Of a DNA stretch of 64,000 nt, positions 31,433-42,224 are shown in pieces. Both the position numbers and the translations under genes were made by a program. Where the stretch lies: assembly GCA_047967505.1 (NCBI GenBank), contig CM106541.1; one strand, written 5' to 3'. Below the pieces are notes generated by a model. It saw nothing but the letters and a program-made list of their open reading frames with translations, was not told where the DNA came from and did not search any database. The first letter of the stretch is position 1. Every line of letters begins with the position of its first letter. This DNA comes from Dipteris shenzhenensis (lineage: Eukaryota; Polypodiophyta; Polypodiopsida; Gleicheniales).

Positions 31433-32896
31433 TCAGTTACAAGTATTTGATCTGAAAACCATTGTAGGATCCATTTCATGTCGAGGATGCATGGCAAGAA
31501 ACCCTTTGAAACCAAGACCTGCAAAGAAGCTATCCACTTGTTCTAAAGGGTAACGAACACATGGATCTCCATTCATCACATTGTCTATAATCCATTCTTT
31601 GACCTTGTTTATGAGTTGGATATCTGGGAGTCTAGACACCTTCTCAAGAAGGTGTCTAGAATCCTCATCTCTTTTAGAATCCAACCTAATGCATAGACAT
31701 CCGTTGCTCGAGAATAGCGTACACTTTTCAATGGATTATGTAGTTCTAGGGCTATCCACTTCATTCCACACCTCCTTCGTACTTCTATTGAAACTTGAGC
31801 TTGGAAAGATTCATCACTCTCTTTTTCATTCTTTCTCATTACATCAAATGCCGCTCTGTCCTCTGTGACATCAAGTGCCCTTCCCCAGTCTATGATGCCT
31901 ATTCTAGAGTCTCCACTAGAAGTGAAGTCGAGGATGATGTTGCTTGCATGCAAATCAATATGCATCCATCGTCCATCATGTAGTGCATGCATTCCTTGTA
32001 CAAGGGCATGCAAAAAGCTTGGTAAAGCCTTACCAAAATTGCTAATTTGCTCAAGGTCCTTTGGTGCAATCTCTAGTTTAGGAAGCTTCCCTTGAAACCT
32101 TTCAAACTTTCTTTTTTCAATTCCTTTTCTATGGATGTATCTAGTGTAACTCCCTTTTTTGAATGGAAGTTGAAGCATGACTTAGTGTAAGCTTCCTCCA
32201 TTAAATAATGGTGTGATATTCCAAAAAGGTCTTACACTAATGGATGCAATCACACGGACAAGAACAGGATGCATAATTTGCATCACTTATTCTCGTCTTG
32301 CTTCACTAGCTTGCCTTGTTGGACTGACCCTTGAATTGTTTTCCTGCATACCAAGTAAAATCCATAAGCCATGTATTGCCTATGATTTTGACTTTATAAG
32401 CATTCCCATATCCTCCCTCACCAAGCTTATCTCCCTTTATAATCTCCTTTTTTGTCAGAAATACCATTATATGACAATTCTCAAAGTGAGAATAAGATGC
32501 ATGTAACTTCAGCTTTAGGCTATGTTCCTCATCTCCAATGCTATCATTTATTCTTTGAGACTTACAATAAGCCATCCTGGCTTTTACAAGTGTTGCATCA
32601 ATGTCCAACAATCTTTTCTTAGCTTCTTTTGTTTTTGCTTTCATATTCTTCCATGCTGAATCCCATAAATACAAGTTAGAAACATTTATCGAGTCCTTTA
32701 TTGCCGTTGATGATTCCTCATATGTGGTGATGCTGCATCCTATAAAACTTTCAATCCAGTTCATGACTTGATTCTTCCAATCAAGATTTTCTTGAAGTTC
32801 TTTTAAATCCTCTTCTATGAATTCTCTTTGAGATATAGCTATAATTTTATCTTTGAAGAGATGCAAGTTTGCTGAGCTGTTTATTCTTTCCTCCAT
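31433..32896 (-). pseudogene. Module 1, first gene: divergent protein kinase-like protein
   Basis: The N-terminal 150 residues (32896 downward) are helical (KDKIIAISQREFIEEDLKEL). The kinase domain begins IIKGDKLGEGGYGNAYKVKI (glycine loop) and YAGKQFK (VAIK-like lysine). The hinge reads NITPLFNGGSLH. The catalytic loop is GRWMHIDLHASNIILDF (HRD to HID, Asn retained). The DFG equivalent is IGIIDWGRA, the APE equivalent GMKWIALEL, and subdomain IX is ATDVYALGWIL. Damage: a frameshift near 32310, at least two stops around 32180-32280, and a small inverted duplication (GACACCTTCTCAAGAAGGTG, 31636-31655) near the end. Gene order kinase then coiled-coil, same strand, is repeated at 53-56 kb. Confidence 0.72.
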
Positions 32897-33385
32897 TTGT
32901 GATTGATTTAGTTACCCAATCTCCCTAAGTGTCACCATACACAATATGCATATTGTATTTTCCTTGTTTGCTTGTCCAAGCCTTTATCTCACATTCATTT
33001 CTTCTACACATGTATTGCCATTTGATGCCTTATGCACAAGGTGGAGCAATTCTTCAAATTAAATCTGCATAACAAGTAAGAAATAACTCATGATTTAAAA
33101 ATCAAATAAATGATTAGACATCCTATACTAGAAGCACATAATCATGTAGAAAGAGACAATCATGTACAATATCACTGAGTTTATCCTCTCAGTTCAAAAA
33201 TAGAAATTAAAATTCACTCAAATATAGAAAATTACATCTTAACATCCAAAAAAAAAAAAAACATTATAAATTTTAAACGGTTTTGCCAAGCAGTGAACTA
33301 ATTTCATCATCTAAGTTTTCTTCCACTTCTTCTCCCTCAACTACTTGAATTGCATTATCCTAGTCCTCGAGCCATGAAATATACC

Positions 33386-33478
33386 CTAACAAAAGTTGCA
33401 CTTCCATTTGGATGATGATAGCATAGTGACATATCTTCTGCTATCATCACTTTTACGTCCTTGTGTCTTAGGAGCCAT
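33386..33478 (-). pseudogene. BED-type zinc-finger fragment (hAT transposase N-terminus)
   Basis: From the ATG at 33478 the minus strand reads MAPKTQGRKSDDSRRYVTML and SSKWKCNFC; after one stop it continues in frame with GIFHGSRTRIMQF. W-x-C-x2-C followed by G-x3-RI is the start of BED fingers of plant hAT transposases. A following acidic stretch (EGEEVEENLDDEISSL, about 33290-33335) fits the same gene. No DDE/hATC domain is nearby. Confidence 0.45.
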
Positions 33479-33579
33479 GATATCTTACTAATAGTTGGGT
33501 GTAGTACATATCAAGAATACCATAATTAGCCATTCATTCAATTATTTCATTCATGAAACTATAAGAAGAATGACTTGAA

Positions 33580-34010
33580 AAAACATTTCTATGGATGATG
33601 ATGCCTCACAATTCAAGCGATTGTAGCTTACCACTAATGCCCTGTTGAATCCTACATATAAGTCAGGATTGCAGATTAGCCCTAATGCCCCACAACTCCT
33701 AGCAATGCTGAACCAAAAGCCAAGAATGAAGGTTAAATTAGAATCCCTATTGAATGATTGTAGTAGCAAGTAGAAGGATTGCATCTTTATCCTCATGCCC
33801 CATGACTCCGAGCTTACTGATAAGCTTGGAAGTCAAGCATAAAGGCCAAGCCATAATCAGAAAGAAATTGCCATATGTAAGACAAAGATAGCTTGCTTGA
33901 AGTGATTACAACTTGGATTTGATGCCCTATAACCCCTAGCTCATTGATAAGCTAGAAGTCAAGCATAAAATACAAACCTATATTGTACCAAGACGAGTTA
34001 AATAAATCCA
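33580..34010. repeat. Degenerate ~110-125-bp tandem repeats
   Basis: Three related segments carry GCCCCACAACTCCTAGC (about 33687), GCCCCATGACTCCGAGC (about 33798) and GCCCTATAACCCCTAGC (about 33922); the last two are followed by GATAAGCT(T)(G)GAAGTCAAGC and ATAAA. No gene is supported. Confidence 0.6.
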
Positions 34011-34192
34011 TATAGGCATCATACTTAATTGACTCATCAAGTTTGCATAGGACATTTTGTGAACGATCTCCTTAGACAATACAATCCTAGATTACTATGG
34101 AGAAAGCTCATGGTAGGCAACAGAGAATCAAGAAAGAACTAGCAAACGTGGGAGTTTTCTAGAGCAAGTTTCTATCATAATCTCCACTAGCT

Positions 34193-35350
34193 AAAGATAA
34201 TCATTTGAAGTAAATACATGATGAATAGCAACGGATGCGTCAATTTTACGAGCAAAAACATATGAGCAGGTTTATCCGAGCGTGTTTTTCAAGAGATTTT
34301 AAAAAAAAAGTATTTCTTTAGGAAACATGGTTTTTACACTTTTATTTTCACTAGAAGTAGATCCCTTTATCATAAAAATATCTGAGACTACTAGTCACTC
34401 ATTCATTTTTACATAACATAATTTTCTTATTTATAGACATCCCTTTGTACCCTTGTTATTACCTTAAAAATGTGTTGAAAAATAATTCCTTTAAGAAACA
34501 TCCCTCATAATCACTCTCAATGTAATAATACTATACACATTTAATTACTTATGAACACATTTATATCATATGGCAATATCTTTCTAGTGTTTTTATAGCA
34601 TAAATAACAAGATATTTATGGACATGTTTCTAAAGAAGTTTAAATTACTATAAATAAGTATTAACTTGGTCTTATATATCACTCTCATAAAATACATGTA
34701 ATATTTAATACTATATATACAAGATTTTCCAAAATATAACCCCATAAATGTGCTCAAATGGGGTGTTCCGATCAATTTGAGTGGCTGAATGACTATATTT
34801 GGACATTGGATGTGAAAGTTATGTCACTTTTAAAAGTGCTATCCAAGGTAATTTTGCCAGCGAAACTATCTTTGAAGACCTACTTCAAAGGGGTTTCACT
34901 GGCGAAACTAACTGGATGGCTTGCTTCAATGAGTTTTCTTTGAAGAAACCCTTTCATGAAGATAGGTTGAGAGAGGTTTTCAATGTCACCCCCTATTAAG
35001 TAAAAGTTATACAAAGGATCATAAGGGAATTTTCATAGAGAAGCCTACTCTACATGTGGGTTTCTTTAAAAGCCATCCCATTATGTTCTCACCATTCCTA
35101 AAGATTCACGTAAAGATTTTTGTATAAAATATGCATTGATATAATACTTTGCATATTTCTAAGTGAAACTATGTTTTCTTCTGATCCGTTTTTGCCATAA
35201 TTTTGCATAGTTGGAAGCTTTCTTTTTCCTTCGCTCGGATGTTCGAAAGATTTTGCTCGAAAAATGCTCGTCCCCAATAGCTGACAAGGTGTAGATTAGT
35301 TTAGGAATATGCATAAAGATAATCATTTGAAGTCAATTCATGATGAATAG
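34193..35350. repeat. AT-rich segment between 36-bp direct repeats, with imperfect inverted ends
   Basis: AAAGATAATCATTTGAAGT..CATGATGAATAG occurs at 34193-34228 and 35315-35350 (34 of 36 identical). Just inside, 34238-34290 (ACGAGCAAAAACATATGAGC then TATCCGAGCG) and 35215-35275 (complement of ACGAGCATTTTTCGAGCA then CATCCGAGCG) form imperfect inverted ends. The interior has ATTTTGCCAGCGAAACTATC-type sub-repeats (34850-34910) and no long ORF. It could be a MITE-like or foldback element, or a local duplication. Confidence 0.4.
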
Positions 35351-35629
35351 TTTACTAGTACAAATTAGTTTTAGGAGTATTGAAGAGACTGTTGTGTTTA
35401 AGATATACATGATAGAGAAGCTATTTAGTTGGGCATGAGCACGGAACATGTGTGCCTAATTATTATATTTGATGTACTAATCAATCAATGAATTAACTAA
35501 CTAGTTGATGAATTCAATAAGTTTAATAGCCTAGAATGAGATATAGCCTACCATGGAGGATGCCATGCAATGCTACGTGAAACAAGAGGATTCTTATAAT
35601 GCACAGAGAAACACCCGTAGGTCACTCTA
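35351..35629. other. Spacer upstream of the RING gene
   Basis: AT-rich sequence with no feature recognised beyond GATGTACTAATCAATCAATG-type simple sequence. Confidence 0.4.
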
Positions 35630-36094
35630 ATGATAGTACTTTGGAGGGTACCACACAAGCTCACATACATGAATGCAATGGCACAAACACAGAGGATGGT
35701 TTACTCTCGTGTTTTTTATTTTGATCATGACATGGTGGGACTAGCAGTAAGAAGACCATCAACTCTGCCAATTGCACTGGTGATCAATCCAAATGGTCCT
35801 ATATGTCCAATATGCCATGATCCTTTTGATAGTAGCATTGGATGGTACACACTTTCATGTGAGCATAGCTATCATTTGGTGTGCTTGGCAAATTCTTTGA
35901 AGGCAAGAAGCGCATGTTTCTTATGCAATACACGCATATCAAAGGATTTGTATGATGTGTTGGGTATATCTGAGACTTATTATTCAGATCTCCAAATTAA
36001 AGGCATTCGAACAAGCCGTCCTATGGATCACAATTTTATACCTGACTTTGTCGATGGTATGAGCATGGGTTATATCTCTCCTTTATTTCAATAA
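35630..36094 (+). CDS. RING-H2-type zinc-finger protein
   Basis: The 154-codon frame carries a C-terminal RING variant: CPICHDPFDSSIGWYTLSC then EHSYHLVC and ARSACFLCNTRI, i.e. C-x2-C-x14-C-x-H-x2-H-x2-C-x11-C-x2-C (about residues 60-100). That gives two Cys pairs, a Cys-His-His-Cys centre and a final Cys pair, as in RING-H2 E3 ligases. A short tail follows (ISETYYSDLQIKG). The true start could be MAQTQRMVYSRVFYF at 35681. E3 ubiquitin-ligase activity is by family only; no transmembrane helix or substrate-binding domain is seen. It may be the C-terminal exon of a longer gene. Confidence 0.62.
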   Translation: MIVLWRVPHKLTYMNAMAQTQRMVYSRVFYFDHDMVGLAVRRPSTLPIALVINPNGPICPICHDPFDSSIGWYTLSCEHSYHLVCLANSLKARSACFLCNTRISKDLYDVLGISETYYSDLQIKGIRTSRPMDHNFIPDFVDGMSMGYISPLFQ

Positions 36095-36329
36095 ATCAAA
36101 TCTATTTTCTGACATTATACGGTGTTGATATTACAATATTATTTCATTTATAATGTGATTTTGTAATCGTTTGTAGCAAAATTCATGTCTAATGGTTATG
36201 ATTTTCTCTAAATTCCTTGAGGAGAATTTGTGTCCCTCAATGATGATGGTCTTTACATATGGAATTCATTGCAATCTGGAAATCCATGAAAGAAAAAAAA
36301 AGCATCATTTTAGAAATATTATTAGACAT

Positions 36330-36332
<3 letters not shown>

Positions 36333-36393
<61 letters not shown>

Positions 36394-36452
36394 GTCTTCA
36401 CATGCATGCATACGTGCATACACACACACACGTGTGCACACACACACACACA
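36333..36452. repeat. (CT)n and (AC)n microsatellites
   Basis: A ~57-bp (CT)n run (about 36334-36391) is followed by an alternating ACACAC/GTGTGC stretch (about 36418-36452). Confidence 0.95.
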
Positions 36453-36559
36453 AATCTTGCTAAATTTTGAAAAGGCTGATTATTTATTATTTAATTGCAT
36501 ACAAGATATTTAAAGTCAATATCATGTCATTGAAACATGTTTTCAAGTAGGGCACCTTC

Positions 36560-37360
36560 CAATTCAAATTGAAGCACTTTATGGTACCCCAAAAGGTCCC
36601 TTATGGTATCCCAAAAAGTCCCTGGGGGACCCTAAAAAGTATATTATGGTATCCAAAAAGTCCCTTGTGGAATATCAAAAGTTTCTTATGAAACCCCAAA
36701 ACTTCCCTTGTGGTACCCCTAAAAGTCCCCTATGGTACCTAAAATATTCCCTTGTGATGGTACCCTAATACATTCATTATGGTACTCCAAAAGTCCCTTG
36801 TGGTTCCCCAAAAGTTATCTTATATTACTTAGAAAGGCCCATGTGTCAACCTACAAATCACCTCTTGGTACCTCTTCAATGTATCTAATTGCACCTTTCG
36901 TCGAAGTATCTTATAGAGTCAAAGTGCTCCAACATACCATCTAAGGACTAAGGTACATTGTAGAGTATCCCAAAAAGTTTTTTGCAATACCACCTAATGT
37001 TCTTTATGGTACCTTAATAATTCCTTATGGTATCTCAAAAATTCCCTCACGGTACCCTAGAAACTCCCTTATGGTACCCCAAAAGGTCCTTGTGGTACCC
37101 TGAAAGTTCCCTTGTGGTATTTGAAAAAGTATCTTATGGTAATCTATAAATAACCTCTTGGTACCTCTTCAAGGTACCAGATTGTACCTTTTGATGTACC
37201 TTATAGAATCAAAGTACCCCAACATACCATCTAAAGTACATTGTAGAAGTCAAAGTACCCTAAGGTATGTTGAACTAAAAGTACCATATTGTACCTTTGA
37301 AGTACCTTATGAAACTCAAAGTACCTCAAGGTACTATCCAAATTATCTTGGGGTATGGCA
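36560..37360. repeat. Minisatellite array with GGTACC palindromic core
   Basis: Some 25-30 units of about 23-28 bp follow TTCCCTTATGGTACCCCAAAA with variants (GGTATCCC, GGTACCTT). A higher-order period of ~300 bp is visible: ACCTCTTGGTACCTCTTCAA occurs at 36861 and 37153, each followed by CCAACATACCATCTAA. An AT-rich TTTAATTCC block follows (37380-37485) that resembles the block preceding the array at 28 kb. Confidence 0.82.
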
Positions 37361-37800
37361 TTAGCTGGTCAACTGGTCATCCAAATTAAATTCCCAAATT
37401 TTATAGAGAATTTTATTCAAAAAAAATGTTTTAATAGTTTTTAATTCCTGAATTAATTCCCATCGATTTAATTCCAGGGTCAACCCCTACATACAAGCCA
37501 TCATGGGCTGAAGAAAAGGGATCACTAAGGCCCTTGCTGAGTGATATGCTAAGCTAATGATCTCAAAAGCTCAACTCTCAAAAAAGAAACACACTCTTTG
37601 AGGCTCTCAAGAGTTTCCAATAGGCAGTGCAAAAGCTCAGAGGCCATATCTAGGACTCATGGTATCTATCTAATAGGATGCAAAGATGTCATGTATCTAT
37701 ATTTGTTGGGTTGTCTCTTGCCATTGGTGGGGGGGTGCAGTCTCCAAGATCTTTATATGTGGTGGGAGACATCAAGGGTGACACCTCGGGTCAGTCAGTT
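37361..37800. other. Spacer between the GGTACC array and LINE-3
   Basis: An AT-rich block is followed by sequence with no clear coding content. It may include the decayed 3' end of the minus-strand LINE-3. Confidence 0.4.
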
Positions 37801-39227
37801 TCCTTTGAGTAGAGCAGGGATGGGTTAGACCTCTATCATGCATGCTCAGACCACCCTCTATGGTACCTGCTCTACTAGTACTCTTCGTCATCTCTGCCCA
37901 CTGATCCATGCTGCCCTCATGTCGGCTATCTCCTAATCCTCTACTTTGATGTGCTCGTGGCTAACTCAAAGACATAAAAATCCACCCGATTAGTTCTCTA
38001 TGGTACTTTTTTCTCAACCGATCAGTTCTCTATGGTACTTTCTCCTCCTACTATCTAATCAAATGTAGCAAAGTCTCCCTATAACAAATGTAACAAAGTC
38101 TCTCTGTATTACCACATCTCCATCAAAAAAACTCCAACACATACTTGGTCATAGAAGTGGATTAGACAGGAGAGTGGACCAAATCCATGTCCTGCCTGAA
38201 AGAACCAGTGGTGGCAACACCCTCAGATTGCATAGTAAGTAGGGCAAACACATAGGAACTGCTTCTCTACCTCACTATTACCAGTGTACATAGTTTGCAA
38301 GTCTATTGTTCTCTAGGTATACTACCTGCAACTCTCCTTGCCTCAATCCTCAACTGATGAGATGAGACCCACATCTGTCCTATGGCAATCCTCAAAGCAT
38401 GGGTGACTCATTTTCCCTTATATTGAGTCCTGATGATCAGTCCATACTCTGATACTCTCATGAAGTGGTCCTGGTAAAACTAGATCTTGGTGGGGAGCTG
38501 TTGGTCTCCACCTCAAGACCACGATGTGTATAATTGAAGTAGGTCCAACCATATGATATTATTGATCTCATCGCATAAGGTCAAAAGGGATGGGGAGTCC
38601 AAACTATACTGAAATGTGGGGAGGTTCCCATCCGAATTCCCGAAGATTGAAACCATTTAGACATGTGTGAATACCAGGCTTTGTTGTCCTCGTGCTTAGC
38701 TAGCCATCGAGATGACTCTAGTGCCAATCTAGGAAGGGTTGATACTCTATGTGGATATGTCAATGTCTGGAAGATGGCATCAATCTATAGTGGTGTAATA
38801 GTGAACTCAGATTGTGTATTTAGTGAGGGATTGACAGCTTACTCCTAATCATCTTAGACCCCATGGGAGCCCCATGGTAATTTTTACCCTCTCAAACTTC
38901 CACCACTTAGCTACTATCGGTAGGTCACATCCCCAGAAGGGTGCTACATACATGGCCATAGGTCTCACTTTTGTATCAAAGAACCACCCCTTTGTTGGGT
39001 GATCTTGAAAGTGTTCTTGGAAGCACTGTCTCTCTAATCATGCTAGAGCCCCCTGCCCTCATGTGAGTCAATAGTGAACTCAGCTTGTGTATTTAGTGAG
39101 GGATTGACAGCTTACTCCTAATCATCTTAGACCCCATGGGAGCCCCATGGTAATTTTTACCCTCTCAAACTTCCACCACTTAGCTACTATCGGTAGGTCA
39201 CATCCCCAGAAGGGTGCTACATACATG
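37800..39227 (-). mobile_element. LINE-3 remnant, 3' part
   Basis: The minus strand encodes the segment downstream of a non-LTR reverse transcriptase: FDTKVRPMAMYVAPFWGCDL with PIVAKWWKFERVKITMGLPW (about 38850-38970), YPHRVSTLPRLALESSRW and DNKAWYSHMSKWFQSSG (38640-38760), and near the 3' end CVCPTYYAI..CCHHWFFQAGHGFGPL (about 38120-38200), a possible Cys/His motif. The element is interrupted by Copia-B at 39227/44733 and contains a 273-bp tandem duplication. Confidence 0.72.
38797..39227. repeat. 273-bp tandem duplication, second copy split by Copia-B
   Basis: Copy 1 is 38797-39069. Copy 2 starts at 39070 with the same AATAGTGAACTCAG, runs to the Copia-B insertion (39227) and resumes at 44738 to end near 44852. 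The copies differ by one visible substitution (AGATTG versus AGCTTG), so the duplication is young, yet older than Copia-B. Confidence 0.92.
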
Positions 39228-39579
39228 TGTTGAGATATCGAGCTCCACTCGGGATATGCCAGGGTGACTGTTGTGCATTTATGTCACCGACCTGTTAGCT
39301 GGAGATGCGGTTGGTACACCGCCCACGAATAATAGCTGGATGACAGCTATCCTTATCTACTCTAGTTTGTGGCTCAGTTAGTATGCCACCTTAGTTAGTT
39401 GAGTTTGGTTTGAGACCCACATATAGGGTTCTTCTATTTCTTTGTACTAGAGTTCTTTTGGCTTTTACAACTAAGAAGAGGAAAACTGTTTTCAGCCTCC
39501 ACCTTTGTGTGTATTCCCCCATTGTGCATGTGAGAAAGCCTCAAGTGAGCCTCCTTCCCTCTCTCCCACAATCTTCACA
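39228..39579 (+). repeat. Copia-B 5' LTR
   Basis: 352 bp, TGTTGAGATATCGAGCTCC ... ACAATCTTCACA. A CACATATAGG stretch near 39417 is the only TATA-like candidate. Confidence 0.95.
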
Positions 39580-39591
39580 TGGTATCAGAGC
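39580..39591 (+). other. Copia-B primer-binding site (tRNA-iMet)
   Basis: TGGTATCAGAGC starts at the base after the 5' LTR. Confidence 0.95.
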
Positions 39592-40121
39592 CTTGTTCGT
39601 GGTAAGGAGCTCAAGAAAGCAAGCCAATTTCGTGGTATCCTGGTAAGAGGACCAGTGTTGCTTTCCTATTTCGAGTTTGGGAGCAAATCTCTGCAGGTAG
39701 CACAGCCAGAAGTGCAGGAGTGCACTGTTTTAGATTGAGACGCCCTTCGCGGTGTGGCGAAAGCGCAGTATATGCTGCGGGCGAGGCCCTCAGTGACTTT
39801 ATTTTTCTGATTTGAGGCCGTTTCGGGGCCCGTTTTGAAGGCGGAAGTTCTTCGCAGGCACTCAGAAAAAGGCCCTATTTTTTGCTATGCGACCACTGCT
39901 GCGCGGCTAGTCGGTGGTAAGGTGCCACAGAAATTGCATCGTATGCCTGTGTGCAGAGATATTGGGAGTTACAGATTCATGCCTGTTGCCTGTTGATGCA
40001 AAATCGTCACTAGGAAGTGACTATGTGGTGAAATACCACTTTCGCCAGTTTTGCAGATCTGCCCGTGTGAGGCAAAAAGCTGTGTTTTTTGCAGTGACAG
40101 AATATTTTGCAGTGTTTTGTA
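39592..40121 (+). promoter_or_regulatory. Copia-B untranslated leader
   Basis: This 530-bp leader lies between the primer-binding site and the gag ATG. It contains a GC-rich section (39740-39920) and no long ORF in the gag frame; packaging signals usually lie here but none can be recognised. Confidence 0.6.
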
Positions 40122-42224
40122 ATGGCATCTGATTCTCTTTCACAGATTGTCACTGAAAAGCTTGACAAGAATAACTTCCAGGCATGGAAGTTTAGAATGA
40201 CGAATTTCTTGATGGGAAAAGGCTATTGGGAATTCAGTACAGGAAATGAAGAAGAACCTGTTCTTCCTAATGTTCCCAGTCAACAGGAAATGCAGGCATT
40301 CAAAGGATGGCATGAGAGAGCCAGGAAAGTTATGTACTGGCTGTCTATCAGTATTTCGGACTCCATGATTGTGCATATTCAGGATGCAAATACGCCAAAG
40401 GAGGCATGGGATACTTTGGCAAAAATGTATAGCACAAATACGCAAGCCAGGAAAATGCAACTCAAACAGGAGTTGCACAATGTGCAGAGAGAAAATTTGA
40501 GCATAAATGACTACCACATGAAAGTGAAGAAAATTGCAGATGCACTTGCTTCCATTGGGTCGCCAGTGGATGATGACGATTTGGTTTCTGTGACCTTGAA
40601 TGGTCTAGGAAAGGATTATGCACAGTTTCGGACATCCATTGCCGTCCGTGAAAACTTTCCTGATTTTGAGGAGTTGATTGCTCTTCTAATTTCTGAAGAG
40701 CAGAGAAATGGGGGTGCATCTTCTTCAGCAGGAACTTCAAAAGAAACTGTCTTCTACTCAAATGCTGGTAGAGGTAGAGGCAGAGGTAGAGGAGGCCGAT
40801 CTGCACGCCGTGGTAGAAATCAGAATATGCAGCAAACGCAAGAAAACCAGTCCTATGCAGGAGGACGTGGGAACTCTAGAGGCAGGGGGAGCCAAAGAGG
40901 CCGTGGTGGATGGCAGAGAGGCCAAAATGCAAACAGCAATATTGAATGCTACTATTGTGGCAAAATGGGTCATATGGCTAAGGACTGCTACAAAAAGCAG
41001 AATGACATTATGAGTGGAAAATTGCAGCAAGGCAATTATGCATCCTCTAGTAGACAAGGCGATGACAGAAATGAGCATTTGTTTATGGTGCAGCATATGA
41101 CAAATTCTGTAACAAGTGCAGAAGAAAGCAATGATGTGTGGTATGTTGACTCGGGTGCGTCAAACCACATGACAGGTCACGCTGAATGGATGCAGGATGC
41201 AAGAAAAATGGAAAAACCAGGATTTGTGGAGACTGGTGATGATACTGCACATCCTATTGTGCAGATTGGCAAAATTCCTTTGTCTATGCAGGATGGGAAA
41301 AAGAAATACTTGTCTGATGTATTTCATGTCCCGAACATCACCAAGAACCTGGTTTTTGTTGGTCAGATGGTTGAGCAGGGCTTGCAGGTCAGATTTAATC
41401 CTCATGGATGCTTTGTTGAGGATATGAAAAATAATGGTCGCTTGATAGCAAAAGGAAAGAAGAAGGGCAGGATGTTTACGTTGGATGCAGACATGCCTGA
41501 ATTGAGTGCAGCAATGTTTGCACATGGGACCGGTGTAGTTGCAGATATTGATATCTGGCATAAACGCATTGGTCATGTTAATATACAGCGACTTAAATCA
41601 ATGCAAGCCCAAAATATTGTTGCAGGATTGCCAAAATTCAAGGTTGCAGAAATGCACAAGATTTGTGAAGCCTGTCAATTTGGGAAACAGGCAAGGAAAC
41701 CTTTTCCTAGGCATGTTCAAGAGAGTAAAAAGCCATTGGAATTAATCCACTCTGATGTGTGGACTACAAAAGCTGCATCTATTGGAGGCTGTCACTATTT
41801 TGTCACATTTATTGATGACTTCAGCAGAAAACTGTGGGTGTATTTTATGAAAAAGAAAAGTGAAGTGTTTGGGCACTTCAAAGCTTTCAAAGCTATGGTT
41901 GAAAAAGAAACAGGCCTGCAAATAAAATGCCTAAGGTCAGATGGAGGGGGAGAGTACCTCTCAAATGAGTTTGCAAGGTTCTTGCAGGAGCATGGTATAA
42001 AGCAGCAATATTCATGCAGTCATACCCCACAGCAAAATGGAATTGCAGAAAGAAAAAACAGGCATATTGGAGAGGTATCTCAGGCTATGCTAAATGAAAA
42101 AGATCTACCAGATTATTATTGGGCTGAAGCAGTTGCTACAGCAGTCTATATAATGAACAGGACTCCCACTGCAGCAATACATGGCATGACGCCAGAGGAG
42201 ATGTATACTGGATCCAAAAGCTGA
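40122..42224 (+). pseudogene. Copia-B gag-protease-integrase part of the polyprotein
   Basis: The preferred start is the ATG at 40122 (MASDSLSQIVTEKLDKNNFQ); an in-frame ATG 15 bp earlier is also possible. Gag follows (WKFRMTNFLMGKGYWEF, EAWDTLAKMYSTNTQARKMQ). A Gly/Arg-rich RGRGRGRGGR stretch (about residues 215-275) precedes the knuckle CYYCGKMGHMAKDC. The protease site is VDSGASNHMTGH. The GAG-pre-integrase zinc region reads IWHKRIGHVN..CEACQFGKQ. The integrase core has the DDE pattern (HSDVWTTKA, SDGGGEYLSNEF, HTPQQNGIAERKN). It ends prematurely at 42224 because an internal deletion removed the integrase C-terminal segment and shifted the frame. Confidence 0.93.

Noticed and set aside
31636-31665. 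GACACCTTCTCAAGAAGGTG inverted repeat as a binding site
   Set aside because: It is a local inverted duplication within the decayed kinase coding sequence; no second copy seen.
36259-36513. 84-codon frame rich in Leu/Ser then Thr/His
   Set aside because: It spans the (CT)n/(AC)n microsatellites.
37598-37828. 76-codon plus-strand frame (MRLSRVSNRQ...)
   Set aside because: No recognisable motif and antisense to the likely LINE-3 3' region.
40708-41096. Overlapping frames on both strands within Copia-B gag
   Set aside because: They are shadows of the Gly/Arg-rich gag region.
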